A stretch of DNA of 64,000 nucleotides. It comes from Ischnura elegans (Eukaryota; Arthropoda; Insecta; Odonata; Coenagrionidae). The notes beneath the pieces are model-generated. The model did no database searches and had not been told where the DNA came from. It saw only the letters and a list, made by a program, of their open reading frames with translations. The position numbers were made by a program, and so were the translations under genes. The stretch is taken from positions 81,939,992 through 82,003,991 of the forward strand of contig NC_060253.1 in NCBI RefSeq assembly GCF_921293095.1, in the 5' to 3' direction. This document shows, piece after piece, positions 52,196 through 63,700 of this stretch (the first letter of the stretch is position 1; each line of letters begins with the position of its first letter).

Positions 52196-55119
52196 AAGTC
52201 CAAATTTATAATATAATCATTCGATGATTCCAAAGAGAACTGAAAATCGCTGGTTACCAAGCAAAAAAAAATAAGTAAACAAACGCTTAAGTGCAAACTC
52301 CGTCTTGTGAGTACAATCTGACTTCACATATCGAAAAACATGGTGGTCGCGTGTTTCAATGCGATTGCAATTTCGTAGTTTTTAATATTTAATAATAAAT
52401 TAGCGATACCTTCGATGAAAGTAGACTTTAAAATATGGCAGTTTTGTCTGGTGCAGATTTGTTTGTGGAGCAGTTACCCAAAATTGAGCAAATGCGGTAC
52501 CAACTCTGTAATCCGGCCTTGCAGAAATCCTATACGTCCAGTAATCTGGCGTGCAGGGCTGGCGACCTCCCTTCGGCTAAAATAATTTCGTCAGTTTAAA
52601 ATTAAAGATTGTTTCAATAAATATTAAGTATTTATTTTATCATTATGTATGTTGGTTGGTGTTCTTTGCGGAGTCAAGGAAGTGTCGAGGGTTTATTTTG
52701 CGTTTATCGACCATAAACATCATTATTAATATCTACCTTTACTCACACCCTATGCAGTGGGGAGAGTGGGCGTCATTATATGCATTCAATAGCCAAATAA
52801 TACCTTAAAAAGTTTTTTGCGCACTGTGTTTGTTTCCTGTTCGTTTCCAATAATCCGGCTATGCCACGGCTACATGAGTGTCGAAGTACCGACATCGCAC
52901 TGTACTCTATTTGCTCCGGGAGCGGAATCGAATCGGTAACTCAATCTATTGATTAGAAATGCAGGATCCAAAAATTATAAATTAATGTAAATAATATGAT
53001 AAAACTTAAATATATTTTTATTGTTACCCCAAAAGAACAATCTATCTAGTAAAAATAAACTATGGACTAAACATATTTCGAAAAAAGAATTCAAAGTATA
53101 GTTCCGTTCAAACGGATCCGTTGCCAAACCTGGATTATAGTAGCCGCATTTCGCGGATTTTCGGCATCCGATGCCGTCTTCGCGGATTTCGGGTGGAGGG
53201 CTGGAGGGAGAGGGGGGCTATTGGTGGTGGGGTGGGGGAAAAGAGAGGAGAGGGCGACGACCGGCACGCCATTGATCGGAGACCCCGCGAACTACGGCTT
53301 GGGGGGAGGGGAGATAGGATGAGATGAAAGTGGGTGTAGTATATCTACAGACTGCCGTCGTCGCACATATTACTTTGCGATCGAGTTGGAATGCAAATTT
53401 GTATCTAAATACAGAAATGTGACTCAGAAAAGATAGTCACAGCATGCATTCTTCACTAAATTCTGTGCAGTTTATGACTATTTGAAAATGCATATCAATA
53501 TTTTTATTACAACTCTGCCGAAACATGTACTCGTTATTGAAGGAGTTTTTTTGAAAATGATGATGGAAAAATTTTAAACAAAATTCGAAATTTGAACCGA
53601 TGGATCAATTAATCGAAAAAATCGATGGTTATTTTCTTTTAATACAGCTTTTAGAAAAACACGTTTATAATACGTTCGAAGAGCACTAAAAATTCACATT
53701 TGAGGTGTAGAAAAAAATCCAATAAATATACTCAAATTTAATAATTAGATAATCAGTAGGACAAATTTACAGATAAACGCAGATATGTAACTTTTGGAAT
53801 CATTCGGTCACTAATTTTTTTTAGAAAGACCAACTGATCTCGATGCTTTCTTGAATATCGAGGGAGTGCTTTCCAAATTTACCGGCATTTTAAAAAAAGT
53901 CTTACGCAAAGGACGGATGACGTTATCATATGCCGGTAGTGACACAACAGATCAAACGAAATAATCAAGATCGAAGTCGAAAAATCGAATTATGATAGAA
54001 ACTCGAAGATCAATGATTGATCTCAATTTCCTCGAACTTAGGCATTTAACATAAGATTTTCGATTCCAATCGAAATCAAGTTTTCTATCACTATGCAGGA
54101 AGTGCCGTTTTCGTTAGCTTTCAACTCAGAAACAATGAAATATTTATGTCTTATCCCCATACTCATATATTTCGATCGACCAAGATTACGGCACATAAAT
54201 TGTTTTCATACCTTGAAAATGGCATTACCAATGCATTGAAAGTGACGTTGAATGCTGAAACCGAGGTCAGTCTAAATAAAAGAGTGGGGAACTAAGACTA
54301 AGAAGGGAAGTGATTTCACTATGTTAAATATTAACATTTCCACAGAATTAAGCCGGAGACTCTATCTTTTATACTCAGAAATAATTGATTCAATCGCCGT
54401 CATAATTAAGAACTTCTAAGATGCGCCGCTGAGCTACACATGCTTTAAGATTTGATCACTTAAATAACTTTACTGATTAAAATAGCAGTGATAAATTTTG
54501 TGAAATGTGAACGCTATTGAACTTTGTACATATTGTTTCGGAGCGTCATACAGTTTCGTTCTTGGTTGGGTGTAACCATCATGATCACATCGTATACATT
54601 ATTCCCTAAACTGCCAATTAAGACACTTTATATGAAACAAATGGTATTTATCCCGTTTTTTTAAATTTTATCGCGAGATTTGCGATTCTCTTGGACACAA
54701 TGTAAGTTGGGGATACATTATATCCAGGTTTCTGTGAAGAAGTGCTGTTTATCACTCGAGGGAAGAGTTAAATGGAGCGAAGCGTATTAAAAAAACGTGA
54801 AGAAAATGCATGAAAAAAATTAAAGGGAAACCCTTCGAAAACCCTTGCTGAGGCTTAATACTAAAGTTCCGCAGTTTCGCAAGGCATTGCGAGCAAGAAA
54901 TATGAGGCTTGGCATGAAATTAATTGTATACGAACTTGTGAATGTGTAGCACTGTGAATAGTTGATCAGCACATTAGAGGAAAACGAACTTGGAGGTTTG
55001 GAAATCGGGATTTTATGTTGGATGAAGAAATAAAGAATGAATCGGTAAAGAAATCAAAATAAAATATCTTCTTATTTCATGCTGGTGCATTGGAGTCGTA
55101 AAGGGTGTTCTGGGAAGGC
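52196..55119. other. Large unassigned interval
   Basis: No gene recognised in 2.9 kb. Notable spots: TAATCCGGCC and TAATCTGGC near 52510-52550 and AATCCGGCTATGCC near 52850, which may be ends of a pogo-like MITE; a purine-rich GC patch 53180-53330; and TCGAAAAATCGAATT, TCGATTCCAATCGA words with inverted partners at 53970-54080. Confidence 0.3.
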
Positions 55120-55416
55120 TACTCCGAACCAGCGGCGTTACCACAGATACATACACATACGTGGTGTCAGGGCGGCGTCCTGTGTGAGGTGGAAGACACG
55201 GAAGCCGGATACCTAATACTGAACATGAGGATGGAGCCATAGAAGAAAGAGCACAATAATAAGGGCGGAGTCTTACTGGGGCATCGCCGCTCGGAGGGAT
55301 GGGGTAACCAGCCCCTTCGGCGGACCTCCCCGGTGCGCGGCCCTTCACCTCGAAGAGTGGAAGGGCGATGGAGAAGACTTTGAACGAAAGAAAATGAATG
55401 AATGAATGAATGAAAA
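55120..55416 (+). mobile_element. Probable LINE 3' end with (AATG)n tail
   Basis: GC-rich block (GGGGTAACCAGCCCCTTCGG, CCCGGTGCGCGGCCC) followed by GAGAAGACTTTGAACGAAAG and (AATG)n at 55391-55414. A short microsatellite tail after a GC-rich 3' UTR is typical of RTE-type LINEs. No RT sequence present. Confidence 0.4.
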
Positions 55417-55542
55417 TGAAATAATGATGATGATATTGATGAATAAAACTAGGTGGTGACGGAAATATTTATATACCTTTTAAGAAAACCGCCCTTAGAA
55501 TAATAATAATAACATACACATAGAAGTATCTACCTGTGGGTG

Positions 55543-55805
55543 TAACTAGGAATATGCTTTGGGGAGGGGGATGGGAGTGCCTGGGCGGGCGACCCCCCCC
55601 CCCTGCCAAGCAACGGTGAGTCCAGGAAAGTTTTGAAAAATGGCATTCATGGAAATGCATTTTACATCATTTTGGCATTTAAAATTTAACTTTAAGCAGA
55701 TTCAGTTATTATAAATTTAATCTAGACAATCTAGGTTTAGATATTTTTTTTCCAAGAGGCTTTAGGGGGATCTATAACCTTATCCCCAATAGTCACGTCA
55801 CTTCT
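55543..55805. mobile_element. hAT-type MITE (family H3), diverged copy
   Basis: GTAACTAGGAATATGCTTTG, TGCATTTTACATCATTTTGGC, TTAACTTTAAGCAGAT and a right end near AGTCACGTCACT match 32477-33110 minus its insertion. Terminal bases are worn. Confidence 0.7.
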
Positions 55806-56437
55806 TCGAACTGAAGTACGTGAATTTGGACTAATTATCAGAGAAATTGAATAATTACCATCGATATGTTGATATAAATTACCGCGATATGGGAAATCAT
55901 ACTTAGCGCACGATGCTAACGGAGTGATAGAGTCACGCTTCACGAATCCAGTGCGGTAACAGCCGATTTACGTCGAGAAAAGAAGAAAGACAGATGGCTG
56001 TAAATATATGTTTGTGGCTCTTTGTTTGCGGTGCTTCTGAATGATGTGGTGTCTGGTATGGAGAGATGAGACTTCCTTGCTCAATACGATTGATGTTATT
56101 ATCGCTATGTATACTAGCGCGTTTTTTTTTATAAATAAATTGCGAAAGCACTTGTATTGTCCGCATATCACAACTGAGTCTTAAGTTCGATTGCGATTCG
56201 TATATCATTGAGTCACTTTCAAGCGGCAATTCCGCAGATATGAAGACAATTAAAATGCGGGGGCGGGGGCGGTATGGGGCTGTTGATTTGGAAAAATCAC
56301 TTCCTCAGAAAGATCGACTTCGATTCTATCTGCACTGCCTACCTTAATACCCTCCAATCACTACCTCTGCGGTGCGCCACGATGAACATGCTTTTCCATG
56401 TTGAGGTTGTTTATCGCAATAAATCAACGATAATGAA

Positions 56438-56904
56438 TAGGGATGGTCGGATCGGATACCTCGGATCCAAATATCCGCAGATATTGCCCTTCGTCGGATT
56501 CATCGGATCCAAAGTTGCGGAAGACATCGGATCTGGATCCGAAATTTTAAATAATAGCTTCAGTGAATGTAACTCTCCATAAGGGTTGAAAGAGTTCCGA
56601 TTCTCTCTTCGAATGCGCCGTCCCATACGATTCTTGTCCTATACTCACGAACTGTTTTGTTTGAAAGGTCTCGCAGAGGTTATGTAGGAGAATTTCAGCC
56701 GTGGAAAATGAAAAAGTCAAAATACGACTGGCACATAGTGCGACTCTTCCCAAGAGATTGAACAATCATCGGGGGAATCTCAGCGTCAGGAATTTGAAAA
56801 TGCATTTGGATCCGAAAATATCCGATCCGAAAGATCCGGCTCCGAAAATCAAGGATCAGATCCGAATCCGGATCCGAAAAAAATCCTGGATCCGTCCATC
56901 CCTA
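56438..56904. mobile_element. hAT-type MITE (family H8), GGATCC-rich
   Basis: 467 bp, ends TAGGGATGGTCGGATCGG and GATCCGTCCATCCCTA, duplication ATAATGAA/ATAATAAA (one change) at 56430-56437 and 56905-56912. Both sides are packed with GGATCCGAAA-type words. Confidence 0.8.
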
Positions 56905-57668
56905 ATAATAAATAGTTCATCCAATTTTAGTCTTAATTCGACTGTTCTGGTGTTTCATTGAAAGTAAAAAAATCATTGTAAAATGTAGTTTACAACACGG
57001 CATACGATTAAAAAAAAGACATCAGGCGTCGTAAGAAAAATATTTAAGCCAATAATATGTGAGTTTAAGTAAAAAACAAGCGCATCAATGTTTTTTTTTT
57101 GTAAGTCCGGGCTTCGCTCTCCGAGTGTGGCGCTGTGCTCACGATTTGGACTGCTTGTGGCATCATATGCTAACCAGCCATACTACCATACTACTACAGC
57201 CAAATATCCACAGGGAGGAATGAAGCGTATCAATGATTAATTTTGCTCTTCGTTAACACTTCATTGCTCTGAACTACGGATTTATTAACAGAATATGGCA
57301 TTTTATAATTAATAAAATATAACTAGTAATAAATGAAGGTATCACTAATGCGTGTAAGTTCGATAGCGATTCGTATATCATTGAGTCGCTTTCAAGCGGC
57401 GATGAAGACAATGCAGTGCTAGTTTGGGTGTAGGGGAGTTGCACAGTCCCCTCTTCTATCCTCCTATCACTCACTACCTCTGAGGCGCCACGATAACATG
57501 CTTTTCCTTGTTGCGGTTGTTTATTACAATGAAATCAACCTTAATTATCAATTTATTCCATTTCAGCCCAAACCCGACTGTTCTAGTGTTTGTTTTACAG
57601 TAAAAATCATTTGTAAATGTGGTTTATCGGCAAGGCATATAACTAAAAACGGCATCAGCCGTCTTAAC

Positions 57669-58003
57669 ACGTTGCGTACCGGGGGGTATTTTCATGCAGG
57701 GGAACGTCTACCCTGGGTAGAAGTGTTGAGGTTAAAAGTATGTGTCGATTTGGGCGAACTGCCTTTGGTTTAAACAGGGTTAAAAAGCTTATGCTTAAAA
57801 TATAACTTGACCCAATCAAACCTGACGATACGCCTGTTTATAATAAGTAACGAGCAACAACTGATAACGTATTTCCAAATACCTATAGTATGCTTAAAAT
57901 ATATGCAACATTAGTTGACGCGCCTGAATGACGAGAATTTTTGACATCCGTCCATAAAGCTCGGGAAAAAATGACGAAAATTCTCGCCATCCGTACACGA
58001 CGT
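57669..58003. mobile_element. Possible small DNA element in the array spacer
   Basis: CACGTTGCGTACCGGGGGG on the left and CCATCCGTACACGACGTG on the right are similar in inverted orientation; TTAA precedes the left end but not the right. The right part repeats GACGA.AATT.T..CATCCGT twice. Confidence 0.35.
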
Positions 58004-58430
58004 GAAGAGAACTATTAAGTAAAAAGCATTTATGAGTTTAATAAAAAAACAAGCGTATCATTGATTAATTTCGCTCTTCGTTAACGCTTCATAGCTCTAA
58101 TATACGGATTTATTGACAGAAAATAGTATTTTTTGATTTATGAAATATAACTGAAATGAATGAAGGCATCGCCATTGCGTCTAAGATATATTGCGTCATC
58201 ACCATTCGATAGCGATTCGTATATCATTGAATCGATTTCAAGCGGCAATGAAAATAAGGCGGGGCCTGTCTTAGGTGTGGGGGAGTTCAATTGGAAATCT
58301 GCTTCCTCTGAAGGATCTAGGCTGATTCTATCAGCACTGACCACTCTATTATTCTCCAAACATTTCATCAACGTCCCCATGATAAGCATACTTCTATCGC
58401 GGCACTCTTGGCTGCAAGCATGAACTTTGC

Positions 58431-59340
58431 TTTATAAGCACTCGACACATGAACAAGATGAGACCTTATTCAGACCATGTTACCTCAACAAGATACGGCA
58501 GCTGAAATTATCCGTTACAAACACTTGAGTTCATAGAATAATTACATTGAGTACTAAAATTAATGCGTGATTCACTATCTGTCACGATTTTCTCTTTACA
58601 TTAGCAGTCATAATTAGTTACGCTTTCTTTAAAGTGATATTTTAGAGCGCGTGCCCCCGAAAATATCCTGAAAATAACTGTAATCTGGCTAAAATTTGTC
58701 GCACGCGTTAGGTCCAAAGTGCGATCTCTACGTTGCACTGCCAGTCGCATCGGCCAACTTCAACTTCATCGGAAATTTCAATATTGTCTATTGGACAGGA
58801 ATGTTCGTAATTATGGAAGTTCGTAACTCGAATGTCCTTAAGTTGAGGTCTTACTGTAGTGCTGTTTCAACTGGCGTGGAGAGTTGCATGACGAGAAGCG
58901 TATCAGAAAACCTTAAAGGAACAGCCATGAAGGAAAGAAAAGGGAATTTTCATGAAAAATAATATTATCACATTTACTCAATTAAGATCTAGTTCTGCAG
59001 TTTTACACGTATTTGAGTGCAAGGAATGAGAGGTATGACAAAGTGTAAGCACACGAACTTTAGCAGGTGGAGCAATTTAACGAGTTGAGCAGGACAGAAG
59101 ACAAAAAACGGACACGGTCGTTTGGATATCGGGAAGATGATAGCTTTCAAGTGCGGCTGGAAAATATCTAAATGCTCATATTAATTAAAGAATTAAAAAA
59201 ATAATAATTTGGTCTTAATAATGACGGTATAAACGTCGAAACTAGTTGACAGCTAATAATAAAAAGTTTGTGGAATAGTACTGGTTTTGTTTCACCATGA
59301 ATAATTCGTATTCCTTGGCTGCAGTAGCAATAGAAGATTT
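58431..59340. other. Unassigned
   Basis: Nothing recognised. Confidence 0.3.
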
Positions 59341-59344
59341 TCCA

Positions 59345-59400
59345 CAACCGTTGCCCTGAGGATGATGGCAGAGGCAGCCGTAAAAACGTCGCACAGTAGG
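59345..59400 (+). repeat. Penelope-like terminal motif
   Basis: CCCTGAGGATGATGGCAGAGG, CAGCCGTAAAAACGTCGCAC: stem then AAAACGTCG, a worn version of the GAAACGTCGG class. Confidence 0.35.
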
Positions 59401-59751
59401 CTAGAATCTAAAAAAGCTGGCCAAAACCTCAAAAACAATTTTTATGAGCTAGGAATTTGAAACTTGTTGGGAATTTATGTAAGGGTATCCCTATTTTTTG
59501 GGCTAATTTGACCGGGATACAAGCTCTGTCATTATATTGTTAATAAATTTGCTGAAAATTGTGTTTCTTGCATTACCTGTTATTACGTTAGAAATTGCAG
59601 CATCTTAAAAAAGTGGGCCTCCCACCACAATGGGCTCCGGACCATCCACATCCTTAATTCGGCCCTTCTTACAATTTAGTGGCGCCACATGTACTTGTGG
59701 ACGATTTTTAGTTTCTACCAATGCCTCATGTTATTCCACGACAGCTGTACA
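59401..59751. other. Unassigned
   Basis: Nothing recognised. Confidence 0.3.
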
Positions 59752-59997
59752 CGCCTGTTTACACGGCATATTTATACTATAAAACAAGTACGAGTTAATT
59801 TGGGAATGCATGAGCGATTTTCGTGGACCGGAACGGAGCATGTACGAATGCATTAACCAAATTAGAGCTGGTTCTATTTTATGCGCATGCATTTGCAAAA
59901 TTTTGGTGGTTACACGGTGCATTTTCGTCTTCATTAACGCATTCATAAATTTAGCCATTAACTCGTACGGGATAATTTACCGTGTAGACAGACCTTG
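59752..59997. mobile_element. Fold-back family FB1, short copy
   Basis: CGCCTGTTTACACGGCATA and TTACCGTGTAGACAGACCT at the ends; inside, TTTTCGTGGACCGGAACGGA, ATGCATTAACCAAATTAGAG and GGTGGTTACACGGTGCATTT match the right arm of 5457-5876. Most of the left arm is missing. Confidence 0.7.
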
Positions 59998-60628
59998 ATG
60001 AAGATAAAAGAATTCGAACGCTATAACTTCATATTTTCTTCACCGTGATCACTGACGTGCTCCGCTAAAGAAAATGCAAGTAACATATTTGTGAATAAAA
60101 GATGAACAAATGAACGATCATTTCCGTATCAGCTCCGGGCCACCCACATCCTAACGCCATCCCTGGTATGAAGGCATAATTTATTGCTAACTTTTCTATA
60201 ATCCGGCCGTTGGGAATGAGGCACCATTTGAAATGGCGAATGTTTTCCGGAAGAGCGCAAATGTGTCCTTCCGTCGCCCAGGCAACAATCCTCGCCCCCA
60301 CGTTCCCCAAATAAGGGAAGGCCAAGGAAGACCGGATTCGAGGAGACAACGTCCGACGCGGAGGAGAAAACATTGCGCATTGGAGCGAGAACAACTTCAA
60401 ATAAAGGCACGGAGAAAGTGACTGTTCACCCGCATGTTAAAGAATAAATGTATACATATAACACTTACCGTGATTACCCTTGTATTGTAGCTCTGTGCCC
60501 CAGTGCAGGCTGGCCGTTTTCAACAATTATTAACAACAAAGATTTGATGCGAGGAATAGGTGTTTGGTAATATTTTTAAGAAATTTTTGCTGAACGATTT
60601 AAAGTTTTCCTGGTGAATAATAATCAGG
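59998..60628. other. Unassigned
   Basis: Open frames on both strands at 60065-60421 overlap completely and show no domain. Confidence 0.3.
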
Positions 60629-61297
60629 AATAGGGCAGTTTCCTTCATCAAAGAAAACGAAAAGCATTGATTTTGAATCGTTACCCACCATTAGTGTATT
60701 CATAATGTACAAATTATCTGGCTTTAGAAATCCCAGTTTATACGAATGTTAATGGTGAATTTTAACCTCACTTGAAAAAGGCCAGATTGGCGCCCATGCG
60801 ATGCCGCTCCACGTGACGTCACAGGGACCTAGATGCTATAGTAGTAGTCAGGAGTTTTACATCGTCAGAGATTACCAATGCATGCATGAGGCACAGAGCT
60901 CAGGGAAACATCTCGTAATAATCACCTATTAAAACTGCCTATGGTCGGAAAGTTTCCTTCGTTTGATAAGGTATTAATAATTCTAATTTAACCCAAGCGC
61001 TACCGGCTAGCAGGGTACTCTGCTTCCTGATAGCAGCCTGCATAGTAGCGGCACTCATAGGTCTCACACCAAGGTCGATTCACATGGCTGCTGCGGGAAC
61101 CAGAACGACGACACACGGAGTTTTTCCCAGCATTCATACTTAGCCATCGCGTTTTCGCCCGCTTGAAAATTTTCACTTTTCATTTAATCGCGAAAAATAG
61201 ATATCGTCATTTAAAAATCTAAAAGCGTGAAATACGTACTCCAGGAGTAATAATCTTTCGAATTAGGCAATAAAAAATAATAGGAAACCACCCTATT
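60629..61297 (+). mobile_element. AATAGGG MITE (M1), copy D, full length
   Basis: 669 bp, ends AATAGGGCAGTTTCC and GGAAACCACCCTATT, closely similar to copy C over its whole length. No clear duplication at the flanks. Confidence 0.85.
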
Positions 61298-61300
61298 CTT

Positions 61301-61380
61301 CTCGAGCTCTGCACCAGGTTAATTCAGTCGCATTGGCCGACGTTTCAGAAAACGACTAGTCCTCCTTACTCTAGGCGTGT
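61301..61380 (-). repeat. Penelope-like terminal motif
   Basis: Minus strand: CCTAGAGTAAGGAGGACTAG, TCGTTTTCTGAAACGTCGGCC, AATGCGACTGAATTAACCTGG. Same class as 38040-38130. Confidence 0.45.
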
Positions 61381-61797
61381 CACTGTCTGAATGTCCAATT
61401 TCATACTGAACCGAATCGACCGTTTGGTGAGAATAACAATAAGGCTCAGGAGTCATCCGATTGGCTGATGGTCTTTTGAAGTTCTTTATGCACTTTCCTC
61501 ATGTTTTTAATTCAATTAATTACCGGTGTCCAAGTAATTAATTGCATATTCGTAAGTAGTCGTGTGAGACAAATTTACGTAGCTACTCGCGTAAGGGGAA
61601 TGTTGACCCAGACTTTAATTTTTAAAGAAATAATGGAGACACGATTAGGAGGATAGGTAGGATCTAGTAATAATCAAAAAGAAGTATTTTATAATGTTTT
61701 CATAAGAAGACGAAAAGAAATAGCAAAAAAAGGAGTAGAAGTATCGATCCACCACAGAAATCTTCGCAACTATTTCATATTACCACAAATGCTCACG
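61381..61797. repeat. Dispersed repeat related to 31621-31840, plus unassigned DNA
   Basis: The 61545-61640 part matches 31690-31790 in order (see that entry). The remainder is unassigned. Confidence 0.4.
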
Positions 61798-61880
61798 ACC
61801 CGTCGTGGAGCGGTATTTTTCAAGACGCAAACACTCGCGTCGGGTGTTTGTGTCTTGAAAAATACCGCTCTACGGCGGGT
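61798..61880. repeat. Hairpin with 38-bp arms
   Basis: 61798-61835 and 61842-61880 are inverted copies with few mismatches (GAGCGGTATTTTTCAAGAC against GTCTTGAAAAATACCGCTC). A tiny palindromic insertion. Confidence 0.8.
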
Positions 61881-62094
61881 TAATAAACGGGAAAAACGCT
61901 AAATTATGATTCAAAATGCTATATCTGTGAACAATAATGGCATTATAAGAAAGAGAAGAGTATGTTTTGAGATTGCATGGGACGAAAATTACTAAAATAT
62001 TTAACTGAATGAAAATTTTAATCATTAAAAAAACGATGGGATCAAATATACCTACCCGACGCGATGCGACTACTTACGAGTTTATTCGATCATT
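61881..62094. other. Unassigned AT-rich DNA
   Basis: Nothing recognised. Confidence 0.3.
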
Positions 62095-62660
62095 TTAATT
62101 ATTTGATTCTTCCAATTATGACCTATTCCTGTCTCATCTGGTCAATCTCTCCATAAACTATCATACCTGGACTGCGCCAGCAATTTATTTGCTAAAATAA
62201 TAAAAAATAGGTTTACTTAACATGTTCACCAACGCTACTCACCCCATCCCTAATCTCGCCGGCCATACACTCATGTCAGAGCAGGTTTAAAACTTATTTA
62301 TGAGATTCCCAATTCCACCATCGACCGCACTTTATTGCTCTCTTTTATCAATTTCAAAGTTCCACCCCGCTCCACCCGTTCTCATCCCCTAATCCACTTT
62401 TCCATTACCATGCACATTCACTCACTAAACGTTCATTTTTCTTCCGCATTGCTTCTCTATTGAACTCGCTCCCTCTACGCATTGACCCCTCTGCACTTCC
62501 ATTGAAAGCCTTTATAAGATTTTCCTTTTCCTATCTGTCGCGTACCTAACCACCTTGTTCCTGCCGATTCTCGTTTTCTTTTTTTTTTAATTTGATTCTC
62601 GTTTCTACTTGTCATATTGTTTGCATTCCCTCAAATTTATGTATTGTCACCTGGCAACAA
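62095..62660 (+). mobile_element. LINE family 5, RT C-terminus and 3' UTR
   Basis: Plus strand in broken frames: LPIMTYSCLIWSISP, TLLTPSLISPAIH, SRFKTYL.DSQFHHRPHFIAL, PLHPFSSPNPLFHY, FFFRIASLLNSLPLRIDPS, ALPLKAFIRFSFSYL, then a UTR ending near CAACAATAAAATGG. The order HDYLPLAKRR...FFFRIA..WNSLP matches Jockey/CR1-type C-termini. 5' truncated. Confidence 0.6.
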
Positions 62661-63032
62661 TAAAATGGCAACACTGCTGTGTGTGGTCATTTATCTTTGA
62701 ATTAAAAATAAATAAAATTAAATTTGAACTATTGATTTTTTTAAATCGTTAATCCCAACTATGCCCCATGGTGTAGGAAGTACTTAGGATGGCCTTTCGT
62801 TTACCATACGAAGGCAGATGACCAAAGGTCTGCAAGTGGGTCGTGATTCCCTTTTCAGTTCATGTCGCTCAAAACAGTCCAGCTATAGCGAGGGACGACC
62901 AAATGCATGCTTGCAGGGAAAGTCCGCACATAGGTCGAGCGCGACCTCGTCCCAGGTATGTCAGGAGAGCGCTAAACTGCGGAAATGATTTAGGGGATGG
63001 AATGTTGTCTTGAAGTCGCAGGACATGTTTAA
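62661..63032. other. Unassigned
   Basis: Nothing recognised. Confidence 0.3.
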
Positions 63033-63259
63033 AGGCCGTTTAACACGGGGCTTGCACAGTCTGAAGTGTGAACGATGGTGCAGTCAAAATATCGTCGTAT
63101 AAAGCGTGAATTGGTACAACACATGCGAGAATTCGTGGACGTGAGATGACAAAATAGCCCCAGTACTAATTTCGTTCATGAAATCGCGCAATTTCACGCC
63201 ATTTTAGAAATTAATGCAGCTCTAACCTGCGCAACTCCGTGCCCCGTGTAAAACGGCCT
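63033..63259. mobile_element. Small MITE with AGGCCGTTT.ACACGGGGC ends
   Basis: 227 bp, inverted ends AGGCCGTTTAACACGGGGC and GCCCCGTGTAAAACGGCCT. The end resembles that of fold-back family FB1 (AGGCTTGTTTACACGG). No clear duplication. Confidence 0.7.
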
Positions 63260-63410
63260 ATTGGATGAATGAAAAGCACCCATATGCAGACATGCTTAAG
63301 TCATGCACTGCCTCTACGTGCACCGAGAATTGGAGAATAAAAATTAGTGTAGCATCTCTCTGAGAAACTCCATTTAAATTTTGTGAGAAGATTTTCGCAG
63401 CTTCTTTTAT
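63260..63410. other. Unassigned spacer
   Basis: Nothing recognised. Confidence 0.3.
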
Positions 63411-63700
63411 CTATCTTGTAAGTTTCTCTCGGGAAATGCTGCGTGAAAAACATTTTTCGCTCAAAGATTCACTCCTCTTAATGGGAGCGTTATCAAGAAA
63501 ATGAGAACAACGCTATCGTCTCCATCTTATTAAGGATCCGTTGTCTAACAAATCGATCTAACAATGGGCATCGAATCCAATATTAGTTTGAGACGAGAAC
63601 GTTGCTCTCATTCTCTTGATAATGCTCCTATTAAGAGGAGGGAAACGTTGAGCGAAAAATGTTTTCCACGCATCATTTCCCGAAAGGAACTCACATAAGA
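63411..63700. mobile_element. Fold-back element FB4, arms about 100 bp
   Basis: 63411-63512 pairs with 63600-63700: GGGAAATGCTGCGTG against CACGCATCATTTCCC, AACATTTTTCGCTCAA against TTGAGCGAAAAATGTT, GAGCGTTATCAAG against CTTGATAATGCTC. An 87-bp centre. Confidence 0.75.

Larger units (their letters stand above)
55960..58430. repeat. Tandem array, three units of about 0.7-0.8 kb
   Basis: GATTCGTATATCATTGAGTC then TTTCAAGCGGCAAT occurs near 56195, 57370 and 58212, each followed by a variable GGGG-rich piece, a CACT.CCT block and ATGCTTTTCC.TGTTG.GG or its equivalent, and preceded by CGTTAAC.CTTCAT.GCTCT and TACGGATTTATT. Spacing is about 1170 (695 without the MITE at 56438) and 840 bp. Confidence 0.7.

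Noticed and set aside
60065..60421. Frames on both strands (111, 93 and 62 codons)
   Set aside because: Fully overlapping with no domain; composition effect.
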